NCBI GenBank assembly: GCA_047967505.1
Contig: CM106539.1
Origin: Dipteris shenzhenensis
Taxonomy: Eukaryota > Polypodiophyta > Polypodiopsida > Gleicheniales
Reading direction: 5' to 3' (one strand)
DNA: 64,000 nucleotides
Made by a program: the position numbers and the translations under genes. Positions 1 through 12,496 of this stretch are shown piece after piece. Every line of letters starts with the position of its first letter. Position 1 is the stretch's first letter. The notes beneath the pieces were generated by a model, which searched no databases, was not told where the DNA came from, and saw nothing but the letters and a program-made list of their open reading frames with translations.

Positions 1-423
1 CCAATATATTTTGGGAAACAAATGGGATTGTTACCCGATTTTGTCAAGTGTCAACTACAACAATGAAGATTACAATAATTTTATCCAAGTAAATGCAACA
101 TTACTTTCTTTTATGTGGAGGTCATTGGGGATATAACAACAAAGTAAGGAAAGGCTTGAATTAATGCAATATGCATGCATGATAGGTTGAGATCCCACCT
201 TTGATGGTTGGAATATTGATAATCAACATAAGTTGTAAATCAATTTAAGTCATATAGAGGGTTGGGTTGGGAAGCCTTGTTGAGTCTAGTTTTATTGAGA
301 TGGAGCATGTTCAAATAAGCAACTAGTTTTATAAGATAGAGCATGTGAAAAGAGCAAGAAGATTTATATGTATATGGATCCATATAAAGACCTATGGGGT
401 TTTAATATGCTATAGCAACCACG

Positions 424-443
424 TGTGTGTGTGTGTGTGTGTG
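424..443. repeat. (GT)n microsatellite
   Basis: About ten uninterrupted GT dinucleotides. A simple sequence repeat with no gene nearby. Confidence 0.9.
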
Positions 444-1983
444 ATTAGATATTGTAGAGTCATAAGTGACCATTCTTGTCAAATACGCAAGTACTTACAA
501 TATGGCAAAAATGATTATCATAGCTAAGAATTATTTAAGACACATGCACTCATGGAGATGGGTAGGTGTAGTGGATGCACATCTCTTGACTGAATGTTTT
601 ATCCATCACATGAATATTGAAGAGTTTGGAACTATAATGTCAATGTTTGTCATTTTTTGTGCAAACGTGTTTTTTTATGTAGTTCATACATAATTTATAG
701 TTTGATATGGGTGGGCAGTAAATGATATTTCAATTCCTATAATTGATATGTTCCTATGTTGATGCACAAGTGCAGATTCGATTGCAATTGAATCATTAAT
801 AGACTGCAAGTACTCATGCTAGAGGAATTTCTAATGGCTATGGAATGATTTCGGGTTGCATGGTTTGCCATCATTTGTGTTAGTTTCTTGCAAGCATATA
901 ATGTTATTTGGTGTTATTTTTGTATCTATGCATATCTAATACATATCTACATAATCATCCAATATTTAAAGATTGGACTTGTGAACTTCCAGAGCAAGTT
1001 TGGGTTTTTTTAAGTCATGTTTTGTCTTGTTGTTTAGCCTTTTCAATTCCTCATGCACATTGCCACCTAATATAAAATTTCCATTTGAAAATAGTTCAAC
1101 TTAATTAATTTTCAATTCTTATGACTCTGGACAATGCTGTGTATGCAAATCTTGCATGTTACCTTGGTGAGAAGGCTAGTGTTTCCATTGCCAAGGCTTG
1201 AGCTCTATGAATTTTTATAGAGTTTCAAGCTAGATAGAAAATTGATGTCTAGTATTATGCCTTTAAATGAATGATTTGCACTTCTTTGCATTTAGGTTTG
1301 GTAAATATGTTGTTTAATGTTCATCTCTTGTTTGTACTTCAATATCTTCAATCAAAAATTTAGTCATAAACATATTTATCATTGTGAGATGACATTATCA
1401 TAAAATCAGGTTTGCCCCATTTACTAATCCATCTAGTTTGGTTATGTTCCTTGTGAATATTATTGCCAACACACCCTTTTTATGCTCTTAGTTATTTGTA
1501 ATCCCTTATGTTGCCTTTGGGAAGCCTATCATATCAAAAGATTGATAAGTTGTAACACTAAAATGGTCAATTACATTTCTTTTCATCCTTTTCTATATCA
1601 TGTTTCAAACATGTAATCATTCTCTCTTTCATTTGCATCTTTGTAAAGTAAAGATGCCAGAGGTGTGATCCAAAGACGCATATTGACATAATTTTTATCT
1701 CATCCCTATAAGAGTTTAATGCCTTTATTGATTCATAATTTTTTCCCTAATTGTTGTTAACTCATGACATTTTAGTGCGAGAAGATTATAAGTATCTACT
1801 ATGCTTTCTAGTGTACCTCCTCCTAATTTCTAAATCCAAAAACATTTTTCAGCCTCTATTTGGTAGAAATAGCACATGAAATGACATCAACACTTCAAAA
1901 ATTCAATGTGGTGTTTAAGAGGACGTGTACTACAACAAATTTTAGTGTATGTTTGTCCACTCTTAAAAATTCACAAAGAACAA

Positions 1984-2365
1984 GATCTTAATGTATCTTG
2001 TTTCTGTCATAAGAGTATCAAAAGTATTTCAGAAGTACAAATGATATGAATTAAAATGTGTTATAGTGTCACTAATATGTCACTAATATTGTAGGCTCTT
2101 CTTCTTATTTATGCTAATAGGAGGAGAGCTGTGTGAAGTTTGCAGTAAACATTTTTTAAGTGCACATGTGCATGCATTAGAATTCAGTGCGAATTCAGAC
2201 ACTATTAAATTACATAAATAACAATAGATTAATGTATCTAGTTTCTATGATAAGAGTGCTTTAAGGTTTTTGAAAGTACATAGGTAGATGTGAATCAAAG
2301 ATTTGTTAGAAATGCAAATAGGAATGTGTTGTAGTGTCATCAATATTGCAAGTTGTTCTCCTTCT
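1984..2365. repeat. Diverged direct duplication, ~240-bp spacing
   Basis: The segment starting near 1984 (reading like TTAATGTATCTTGTTTCTGT) recurs near 2228 as TTAATGTATCTAGTTTCTAT. Both copies continue through a shared stretch about aagagt..., agtaca..., tgtgtt.tagtgtcat and a cttcttct-type end. The copies differ by many substitutions and small indels, so the duplication is old. Confidence 0.6.
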
Positions 2366-2814
2366 AAACTATGAGGACAAATTTGGGAAATTTGAAGTAA
2401 AGATTTTGTATTACTGGTGGATTTCATTTTTTCCTAGAACTTCTTTGACTATTAATAACTTTGCCATAGTAGTTTTCTTTTCTTTAAACAATAAAACTTA
2501 AAAAATATAACTTTAGCTCATGGGGTGATCTTTACAAATAGCTTTAAACAAAATGGGATTGACTCTATTTACTATCATTGTGTTTGAAATTTTGAGTAGA
2601 AATCAAAATACTAGAAAGCCCAATCTAAAGACAACGAGGAGAAAAATGCTTTTTTGCAAAATTATATACTAAGCTGCCATGGCATCTAGAAATAACCAAC
2701 TCTAGGTAGAAATTTGTAATAATTGTAAATATGTGTAATGATCTTATAAAATTTTATAATTGAGTGTAGTTAGTAGTTTTCAACCCACTGATGAGTTAAT
2801 TTCTTCAACTTTAG

Positions 2815-4800
2815 GGCTAGTATTTAGCACACTAAGAATAAAGTCCCACCTGACCCTATCATAAGCCTTATCAAGGTCAAAGCAAAAGAGGATTACCAGT
2901 TGACTTGAATTTATGGCATGGTCCAAAGCAAGCGAGACATTCAAGATATTATAAAAAATTTCTCGACGTTTGACGAAGCTGCTCTACTCCTGGTCCATGA
3001 TCATTGCGCAAACTTCTCTGATCCTGAGTGCCATGGCTTTTGCTATCAACTTGTATCATGTGTTTAGCATTGTTATTGGGTGCCAATCGCCAACCTTGAC
3101 GCAGGTTTGTCTTTTTAGGAATAGCTTGACTAAGTCGACATTAACATCTTCAAATAGGGAGCCTTTAGCCATTACCATGTCTCTCATGTCATCCCCCATA
3201 ACATCCCCAATCTCTCAAAGAATTCTATTAGGAGGCCGCCTGGACTCGGTGCATGATCATTCTCCATGGTGTAAATAGCCTCTCTAGCTCCTTTGCTGAG
3301 AATAATCTGGCTAACATTCCACGTTGGTACTCAAAAATTATGGGGCAAACTCCATCCATCAAGTCAACCCCTATCATCTTGAATGGCCTCCTCTCCTAGG
3401 ATAGCACTTAGCTCTTTTCTAAACATCTCCACAATATGCCAAAATTACAATCAGGCGACCTTCCTTGTCCGTGACTCTGTCTACCGTGTCTCTTTCATGC
3501 TTCTTTTTCAACACCTGGAATAAAAATTTAGAGGGGTAGTCCCCAACTAACAACCATAGCTGTCTACTTCTCACCCTAGCCCATTCTGCCTCTTCACAAT
3601 CTTTGGCCTACAAAGTTGACTCAACCTCCACCATAAAGGTCGAGAGATAGGGGTCGGTAGGGGTTAGTGTCAATGCCACCCCAATGGCTTTCTGTACCAT
3701 GATCGTGTTGTCTCCATCATTCTGCTTGCTCACCCAAAAGTGGTGTTCCACCTCCCTAGTCCTAACAAACACCCGGGAATGCCAACATCCCCTTTATCAC
3801 ATGGGTTAATGAGGTTGGTTAGGCCATAACGGTTTAATCTCTTTGTATAACTCTTTAGATTCCAAGTGGCTCTTCTTAAGTTTCAATGGGATGTCCAATG
3901 ACCTCCCCGCCACCCCCAGCCTGCTGAAGGACCAAATCAGTGGCACATGATAAAAAATACTCGTGCCAAGGATAACTTCACCATGCATGGGACTTCTTAG
4001 CCACCATCCTTCCTTAGAGGCATAAATCTTGTCTAGCCTGGAAGCCTAGAATTCTTCACCCTTCCTTTGATTCAACCAAGGAAACCCGGTCATATATTTC
4101 TCGAACCTAGCTCAACACAATCTATAAGACCTTTGCTCATCGTCAAGTGTTCCCATGCATCCCATTTGGAGCTCGTGATATGAGGTATTGGTTGCGATCT
4201 ATCTGCTTCATTACTCATGAAATTCTAGTCACCCTCGACTAGGCTTGTCTTCCATGTTGACTTCGAGGCACTCCCAATAGTTAGCTCTCTCTTTAGGAGA
4301 GTGCAGGCTGTAAACAAATGCAACCAAAAAGATAAAGCCATCCCTACAAGTGGCAATAGCCATAATAGATCCTCCTTCATCTCAATAAAGTTCCTTCGAG
4401 CAAAGATTACCTGAACTAGCACTACCGTGCCACCCTTGCCTCTCTGAGGGCAATTGGCAAACACTTTGAGCCCCAGCCTCTAACAATCAAACCACCTATT
4501 GTCATCTGGACCGCACTTCAGCTCTTGGAGCAGTTTACCTTTGTCACACCAAACTCAGATGTTCTAAGGCATAATTATAATATCAAAACCCCTACTACTC
4601 CTACCTGCTCCTTGATTATTGTGTGAGGACTTTATATGCATCTCTGAAGAAATTAAATCTTTTCTCTTTCCCAATCCCTGCCGCCGATCTGGCCACCTCT
4701 TTGATTCTTTTGGATATACTCTTTGCTGATGGCTGATTGAGGAGGACTAGGCCCTCAAACCTGGCAAATTATTCCAGCTGTGCCTCCTCTTGTGGGTCCT
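2815..4800 (-). pseudogene. L1-like LINE ORF2 remnant (endonuclease and start of reverse transcriptase)
   Basis: On the minus strand, around 4380-4200, a frame reads like an L1 apurinic-type endonuclease: a FVYSLHSPKERANYWE segment followed, after a frameshift, by GD-stop-NFMSNEADRSQ, matching the conserved GDFN motif. Farther on, at 2940-2815, the frame gives FCFDLDKAYDRVRWDFILS, the RT motif A region with its catalytic Asp, preceded by a segment like the YK..AK.L.LR region of plant LINE RTs at about 3100-3000. Several stops and frameshifts make it inactive. RT motifs after motif A, including the YADD box, are absent, so the element is cut off at its 3' side. It lies directly downstream of a matching ORF1 (4802-6321). 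Confidence 0.75.
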
Positions 4801-4801
4801 C

Positions 4802-6321
4802 CTAGGGTTTCTCATCCAAGAGGCACTTCCTATGGTTTGCATCTTGCAAGACTTCATAGCCATGCAAGGCATCCTGCGACGTCTCTAAATCCTGGGTAGC
4901 CACAATGATTGGGTCCAGCTCCACTTCCTTAACTGACTCAACAAACTGAATGTGCTTTTTGCTGGACTTGACCAACCTGGATTTTCCTTTTGTACCCACC
5001 ACCCTCCATGGTTCAACTAGTTGCATGCATGTTGTCCCTGTCAAACCATGATCACCTTCACTCGTGGTCAACTGAGTCGACGAGATTACTTGATTATGAC
5101 TTGTCTGGATCAGTATATCTTCATGCATGTTAGATTCCATAGGTGATGAGACCTCGTGTGCTCGAGCTAGGGCTGTATTTGATTGCCTCTCCAAGCATTC
5201 CTTAGCAAAGTGTCCCGTCTGCTTGCAAATAAAACCAGAGTCTATGAAGGGTCCCAACCTGACCTGTTGAGCAATAGATAAACCTCCCATGAATTTAACT
5301 TTGATGAAGTCTAGTATTGGCTATGTGCAATCCCATAGGATCCACACTCTTTTTCATTCAAACGGAAAGCTTGTAGCAGCTGACAGGATAAGCAGAGCTT
5401 TTCCAAGTGTAGTTGACATCTTGTTGATGGAGTCGCCCAGCCATGGTGGAAGATTCGAAAAACCCACCCACACTAAGCAATCATGATACAAAAACTTGTC
5501 CACTGAAAATGATGCAATCCATGGAATAACAAGCAACAAAGAACCTGCAAAAACAAGTAAGACCTACCCAGTGTGTCATTGGGAAGAGCTTTCGACACAA
5601 ACCGAACCAGGAAAAACCCTTTGCTAATGAATCTTGCCACATAAGTCAAAGCAGGGATATCACATTCAAAAACAAGAAATTGCTAGAGCTCCTCCAAGGT
5701 TGGCACCCTTCTAGTGAATAAGAATTAGGCACTTCGCTTGGCCAGCCGCCCGAGCTCAGGTCTTATATCTTCAACTTGAGTTCGCAGTGGGCCGAGTGCT
5801 TTTAACCGACTTCATACCAATCTTTGGTAACCACTTCTCTCACATGGAGTGCCACCTCCACTTGTAGGATCTGATTGGCCTCATCCAACTCCAGCATGGT
5901 AAAGCCATCTTGTAGCTTCTTTGCCACCACTTCCATGTATGACATTAATTTGACATCCTCCTCGACTTGCTCCCTAGAATCTTCACCCGCCTGCAGCCAC
6001 CTCTTTCGAGGCGCTGCCTTGATCTCCACCTACCACACTTATTTCTCTCACACACTCAGCTATCTAGATGTTGCTCCTCTCTCTTTTTAGGGAGCTTCTA
6101 CTCCCTTGCACCACATTGTGGCGAGTAGCAAGGAGCCTCAACTCACTCCCGAGCCTTCTTGGATGCCTATTCTTGCCCCTCTCCTTCTGTTTTTTGGGTT
6201 TTAAATTCTTAGCCGCTAAGTAATATGGGAGCTCCCCATGCCTCATAAATAGAGGGACATCCATTTTAATCACTCCCCTCTTTACCCTTCCCCTTGTCTT
6301 CCCATCCATGCCCTTTTCCAC
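4802..6321 (-). pseudogene. L1-like LINE ORF1 (gag-like, zinc knuckle) remnant
   Basis: The minus strand carries broken frames resembling the first ORF of plant L1 elements, an RNA-binding gag-like protein. Around 5539-5354 the reading VGFSNLPPWLGDSINKMSTT is like the W.R...LP...W family segment. At about 5240-5195 a near-complete CCHC knuckle reads GFICKQTGHFAKEC, in which the first Cys is Gly. The N-terminal part (6321-5802) contains a charged, coiled-coil-like stretch. Frameshifts separate these pieces. Its position just upstream of the endonuclease fragment, on the same strand, supports one LINE of about 3.5 kb. Confidence in family is good; exact ORF ends are uncertain. Confidence 0.7.
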
Positions 6322-9300
6322 TAATAATACATTTTTGTAACTCTTTTTAATTGGGGAGCTTTTAGCCCCATTACCTTATATTTTTAATAAGTTGTTTAAG
6401 AGCAATGATCTCATGCATTTTGTGATGCCACTTGAACATGAATTTATTATTATGGCTTGTGGATAGCTTATTGCTCATAAATATTTATGGCGTTTTCATA
6501 TGCCTATGGCTGTGCAACTTTGACACATGTACTGAAGAAGATAATTTGCATCTCTGCCTTCCCTAGGTGAAAATGCTTTGTAAAAAAGTGATCACATATG
6601 ACAAAAGGGATGAGAAACATTTTGTTTGCTAATAATCCTAGCCAAGCATGGCACCTCGTAGTTCATGCTAGGACCAAGATGGGATAATGAATGATGTCAT
6701 GTTGCACATGTGTATTCAGAATGCTTGCACTCAATCATCTACAATGCATGCATGAAATTGATGTAGTTTAGCAATGCATATCACACATACATGTCAAGAT
6801 GCTTATACTTATGTGCATACACAACATCGTATATCCATAAAAGAATGCATGATTAATATGAATTAGTATTCATGGATGGAGGATTATAAATGCATATTAT
6901 ATTTGCTATAGATATGTGCGTATTTGTATATGGATAGAAAAACCACAACACATGCCCGAGAGCGCGAGAGAGAGAGAGAGAGAGAGTCGGTGACTATTGA
7001 GGTTCATCTTAATAATTAGTATCTTTGACTTTTTGTTCACTTTAGTGAGGGTTCTAAATTTCAAACCTTGTATAACTTTTGCGATGGGCAATATTCCAAA
7101 ATTGAGTGTAGAATCAAATACAAATTATTAAAGAGGAGGAGCATTTGGGTGGAAAGACTTGAAGGGACACTTAAGGATTTGGGTGCAAAGAATTGAAGGG
7201 GCACTCAAATTTTTTGTTGATACTATTGAAGGCTTCATCCAAGTGTGGGAACATCATGTGTAAGTATAAGAATAGCTTTGGCCACTAAAGAAAGCAATAA
7301 AACATAGGTGGAGTTTCAATCTTAGTTTTCTTAATGAAGATATTGCCATTTATTGAATTTGCCTTGTTTTGCGATTTGCTTGCTTGTGCCAGGCTAGCTA
7401 AGCCTTTGTAGGGACTTATAACTTTGTGTTTTATTGGGAGACGTGTTCATTATCATGCATGTGAACAAGTTTCAGAATCCCAATGGGATGTATTGTTGTA
7501 AGGTAATAATTCAATTGGCACTGTGATCTCAATTTTATCATGCATGTGAGCAAGTTTTCGAATCCCAATGGGATGTATTGTTGTAAGGTAATAATTTAAT
7601 TGGCAGTGCGATCTCAGTTTTGCTATCAACTTTATTAGAAAATACATTTAACTTTTTGTGCAAATGATACTTATATGTTGTTACAATGCACACACCAATC
7701 ACAAGCTATGGCTTTCATTACATAGCTTGTACTTACGAGTAAACCTATAGGCCACAATTATGAATGGAGCTCATCATAGTATCATAAAATTGACTTATTA
7801 TTGAGATTGTATGCTATCCAAAATTAGGCCATTTCTTACATTAGAACTTCCACTAATCATCATGGCACTGAGTTGTAGCCACTCCTAATTGTTGGTGGCA
7901 TATTATCATCGTGAGACATGTGCCCATCCCAAGTTGTAGGACACTCTTTTTAAAAATGTGCAAAAGGGAGCAATATTTATTGTAGAGCAACACACTTCCC
8001 AAATACAAAACGAAAGAATATGGTAGTGAGTCACTAGCAATTAGAATACAGTGTAAAATATAGTACCGAGCCGTGAGAGTATATTTTGGATGTGCCTCTT
8101 ACCTCTCATGCTCCTCTCAACACTTTTTGGCAATGCCATATTGGTAGTGCTATGATAGGGTATAGTAGTGACCCTTGAGTACCCCATGCTACAATGACAA
8201 CTAACAAGGAATCAATGTCCACCCTCCAATTCTTGTCAATGGACATAGGGAATGAAAAACAAATCCTGTATGCTTACTATCCAAGATTGCAAATCTAACT
8301 TTGAGAGATTTTGAGAAACTCCCGAAAATCATTATTCTTCCTAGGAAGAGTACTTCCCTTGGCTCTTGTAGATTTTTCTAGATATTCGTCCCACATCTCC
8401 TCCCACATCAATATATCCCCCAAATGGCTCTTACCTAATTTGTATATTAGTTTATTGATCTATACTTCCCATTTACCTGTTATAAAGGCCCTTACTCTTA
8501 GCAAATCATTCCATACATATAACTTAACCTAGAAAGAAACCTATTTGAAAAGGTTTTTACTTTTCAATGGAGAAATTCAATTGATAGGCTAAAGTTGAAG
8601 ATTAAGCTTGATGCCTTAACCTACCTAAGGAGAAACCTAATTGAAAAGGCATTTATTTTTCCATGGAGATATTCAATCAATTTCTTAAGTGAAAAGGTGC
8701 CCAATTAAGCTAAGGCATACATCCTTTAACCACCCATAGGGTCTTTCCACTAGGCTACTTGAGGATGTTGTAAAATAATATTGTAAAAGGGTTTTACATT
8801 CTTACCCCTTGCCTCTATCATCCCTCCCCTCTTGCCTTTTCCACTAAGTAGTATATTTTGAACTTCTTTTTAATTGAGGAGAGATATTTTTAGAATGGAT
8901 CTCCAAAGTTGAATTCTCTCTCTCCACAAAAGTAATGTTACTTCTCCCATAGATAATCGTGTGCCAAAAACAATTCACACTCTCTTGTTTAACCCATGTG
9001 GCCATGTAAAGAATAACATGCTTTGTTTCCCCTGCCCATTGATCTCTCGACTACCATAGGCTCCACACCACTTTTGGCCTATCTTGTGCATAGCTCCAAA
9101 CATTCAAAGCCAAAAGGTAATGTCCATGAGCATTCATGCTTGCAAGTTTCCATTTCCACCGACTTTCTTGTCATCTTACTATCAACTCATTGGCTAGATG
9201 TAAGTCCTTATTGTGCACAACCCTTCGCTCTTGTTACTTTTTGTTTGGAGAAGGAAAGCCATGTTTGGTTGCTTATTTTGCTCTTCATTTTAATTAAATG

Positions 9301-9880
9301 TAGCTTGCCTCTTTTGTGGATAACGGCTTCAAATACAAGGGATTGGTTTGTGTCAGTGCATTGTTGAGTTGATGTGCACCTTGGCATTGTTTTGGATGAC
9401 ACAAGCAAGAAAAGCTAGGGTAGAGAGGCAAGTAGAAGGGCATGCATGCCTTTTGGAGATGGAGATTGCGATGTCATAAAGTAAGAAGTGGGGGAACATC
9501 TATGGGAGCCATATGCGTGTTCTGTGGGAGCATGATGAATTGCGGGAGTGGGTGTTGCAAGAATAAAGAAAGGCTATTCGATGTTTAGCAAATCAGGTGG
9601 AGTGAGATGCTATGTGAAACGTGGATAACGGGGGAGGGGGTGAGGGCGAGGGGCAACTACGGGATAAGATGAGCAAATTGAGTCCCTCCTACTAACTACA
9701 AACGGTACAGGGTTGTGGAGGGGAGTTGAAGGACAAAGGAATTGGTTTGAAGTACACCTTTCATCGAGGGAAAAATTGTGAGTAGTGAGCCATATTTACT
9801 CCAAGATTAAAGGTGGACTTCAGTAGATTCTGGAGTTGTCAAAACGCTTAGGGAGGTTGCAACCACAACTATATGACATG
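6322..9880. other. Intergenic sequence upstream of the WD40 gene
   Basis: No convincing coding sequence. It contains a (GA)n run at 6961-6987, an 86-bp tandem duplication at 7449-7620, and a partial direct duplication near 8530-8700 in which AGAAACCTA.TTGAAAAGG-type sequence recurs after about 90 bp. Otherwise AT-rich and featureless. Confidence 0.6.
7449..7620. repeat. Tandem duplication, ~86-bp unit, two copies
   Basis: The block containing AATCCCAATGGGATGTATTG followed by TTGTAAGGTAATAATT occurs twice in direct orientation, about 86 bp apart, with a few substitutions. The minus-strand frame across it is open only because the unit lacks stops; it is not a gene. Confidence 0.85.
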
Positions 9881-10299
9881 TTAGATTACTGGTGCGATGG
9901 AGATAGCGTGTGTGACATTTTACCATGCCCCACAGTTACCCCTGAAATCAAGATTATGGAAGGGGCTGTAAGATGCATGCAGTTTTGGCCGAAGTGAGTG
10001 CTGGAAGGAGCAAGGAAGGGACAAGATGAGTGTGGTGAGGTGGTGGGGAGCAGGAGGGCAGGGAGGGACGAGATCGGTGGACTTGTAAGAGGGATGAAAC
10101 TTGGACTCGTTGTGTGTGAGATGAGGCCATTTGACCGTGAGAGAGAGCAAATAAAAATAAGAAAGTAGTTGGGGGTCATATGAATAGGAAGCACGAGGGG
10201 GGGGGGGAATGGGCAAAGGGGAAGGGGGGTGACACGTGGAGGGGTGGTTTGTCATCTGTTGGCAGAGGAGAGAGAGAGCTCCCAAGGCCTGAGGAGGAA

Positions 10300-10747
10300 A
10301 TTCTTAATAATAAATAAATAATACTACAAAGACAACAAAGACACCAAAGACAAAAAGGGGAAGTTGATCTCTTGTTTCTGTTCTTCTGCTTTTTATTTCA
10401 TCATCTTCAACTGATGCTAATGCTGCCCTTCTTCATCTTCTTCATCTTCTTCGTCAAACAACAATCTCCATCTCCATTGCCTCCATCCCTTCCCCCTCCC
10501 CGATCGCTCTAGATCCACTCCTCTCCCCTTCCTCTCTCTCAGATCCACCCCCCCTCCCTTTAGATCCCATCCCATCTCCATCTTCTATGCTTTTCAGGTG
10601 CTCTGCAACATATTTCGTCGCTGCCTCATTGTTGCCTTCCCCTCTCGCCGCACCACCCCTCCTGCTTTACCCCCGCTGCGCATTGATTTCGCTCAGATCC
10701 CTCCCGGCCATGGCTTGGCCCTTGGCCCTTTTGACACATTTCTGAGC
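10300..10747 (+). promoter_or_regulatory. Probable core promoter and CT-rich 5' leader of the WD40 gene
   Basis: Upstream of the chosen start codon lies an AT-rich TAATAATAAATAAATAAT block (about 10303-10321) that could serve as a TATA-like region. It is followed by a pyrimidine-rich leader (about 10376-10600) full of CTT/TCTTC and CTCC runs, typical of plant 5' UTRs. An in-frame ATG at 10598 exists but the sequence after it does not resemble the family N-terminus. Promoter position is inference from composition only. Confidence 0.35.
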
Positions 10748-12496
10748 ATGGATTCTTCCAGCGACGAAGACGAAGAAGAGTTTTTTGAGAGCCTGGAAGA
10801 TATCCCCTCGTCGTCCGATGCCGAAAGCGGGGGGGAAGAGAAGCGCAACCTCGATGAATCGCCAGCCAGCAAGGACAATCTTTCCAATGGTCAGATGCCG
10901 TCTCATATTTCAGTTTCCAGGTACGAGATTTGGAAGAGCAATCCGGGAAGCATTCCTGAGAGGAGACAGCGTTTACTTTCACAGATGGGCTTAAAACCGG
11001 AGAGCCAGGATCCTGAGAACACGGTTGTCCTATTGGACGCTGCTCCGCGGGTCGCAGAGCCATCGGCTACAACTTCCACTTTGCAGATGTTGTTTTCTGA
11101 ATGTAAAGCTAATGGAAATTTTATTGCACCGGGAGGATCAGCTAGGCAGGATTCGTCTTCGTCGGAGGGACGTAAGGATCAGGTAGCCGAAGCCAGAGAA
11201 GTTCGGTGGACTATGGTACGTTCCAGATCGGATGGTACATTCCCCAGATTACAGAGCGGGGATAGCACAGAGAGTTGCTCCGGCCGACAGGTTAAGTCCG
11301 GAACCACTTCTCCATTGTTGCCTCATAGTGGTCATGACAGACTAGCAGATGGCAGCGGCGCTGTTTTGAGGACTGGTTCCAGCGGTCACGGCCATCCGTC
11401 TTCCAAACCTCCCCTTGGAGGAAAGAAGGCAGGCGGGACCGGCCCTTCTATTCCATCAAGTCGTTCCTTCACCGAGGGTTTAGCGGCCCGGAGGTTCCAA
11501 GCTTACCGGACCAACTCAGGAACGGCCACGAACGCCAGCTTTCCATTGGATGCAAGAAGCTTAGACGGGGAGTACGATAACGAGGCACCTCAGACATTGT
11601 TAAAGAACGGGAGACTGTCCAGAAAATGCAGTGAAGATGCAGAAAACTCAGAGGATGGAGAGATCTTGTGCAGAATAAAGGATCTAGACAGTGGCAAGGA
11701 ATTTGTAGTGAATGAAGTTGGGAAGGATGGTTTATGGAACAAACTCAAAGAGCTTGATACAGGTAGGGAGCTTACCTTGGAGGAATTTGAGACCTCCTTA
11801 GGGCTTTCTCCTATTGTACAGGAAGTCATGAGGAGGGCGAGAGCAGCAGACGACACTGGCGTCAGAGACAATCGGCTGGATACTGGGCCTGGCGCTCAGA
11901 AAAAAAAGAGGGGCTGGCTCAAAGTGATAAAAGGAGTTGTAAGAGGCTCCCAAGAGAAAAGGAACCATGGAAGTGGTAGCGACGAGAAGGATGGATCAAC
12001 AGAGAAGTCTGGCAGGAAGTCTGGATCGGCCACTGATGATAGTCAGGACATTCCTCAACAGACAACAAAACGAATTAAAGTGCATACCCATAGAAAGGCC
12101 ACAAAGGAGTTTTCGGAGCTGCATCTAAGGCAAGAGATACAAGCTCATCAAGGTGCCATTTGGACAATGAAATTTAGTCTTGATGGTTCTTATCTTGCGA
12201 CTGCTGGGCAGGATAGAATTGTAAGGGTGTGGGAAGTTTTTGAGCAAAATGAAAGAACCAGACGTTCTCCTGACACGTCTGGAGAGTTGAATGCTGGTGT
12301 TGAAAAGTCACCTGTGGATAGTCCCCCTGATAGGCAGAAGGACATGAAGAAAAGTGGCAAGAGTCTCTCCGGGAGGAAAAAAGCCCTAAGCAGCACCTCC
12401 CAGCTTCCCAAACTATTTTTTCTTTCACAGATCTCCAAGTGTGAATTCAAGGGTCACACAGAGGACATCTTGGATTTATCATGGTCGCCTTCTCAG
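10748..12496 (+). CDS. WD40 gene exon 1
   Basis: Encodes residues 1-583: acidic and Ser-rich N-terminus, basic segment, blade 1, a charged linker and the first half of blade 2 ([17 protein letters not shown]). It ends with CAG before GTGTCG, phase 0. Its GC content is higher than that of the surrounding repeats. Confidence 0.93.

Larger units (their letters stand above)
1..2800. other. AT-rich non-genic sequence
   Basis: No reading frame with recognisable protein similarity is present. The stretch is AT-rich with scattered homopolymers. It holds a short (GT)n run at 424-443 and a diverged duplicated segment (1984-2105 and 2226-2360), annotated separately. It may be old intergenic or decayed transposon DNA. 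Confidence 0.6.

Noticed and set aside
9886-10285. Two overlapping minus-strand frames of 102 and 121 codons upstream of the WD40 gene
   Set aside because: Pro/Ser-rich from C-rich sequence, no similarity, and located at the likely promoter of the + strand gene.
10598-10747. Upstream in-frame ATG of the WD40 gene, adding 50 residues
   Set aside because: The added part resembles translated 5' leader (Arg/Pro/Leu-rich), while the acidic start at 10748 fits the family. cDNA or ribosome profiling would settle it.
10626-11063. 145-codon minus-strand frame opposite exon 1 of the WD40 gene, and similar antisense frames
   Set aside because: Shadows of a GC-richer coding exon; the + strand has clear family similarity.
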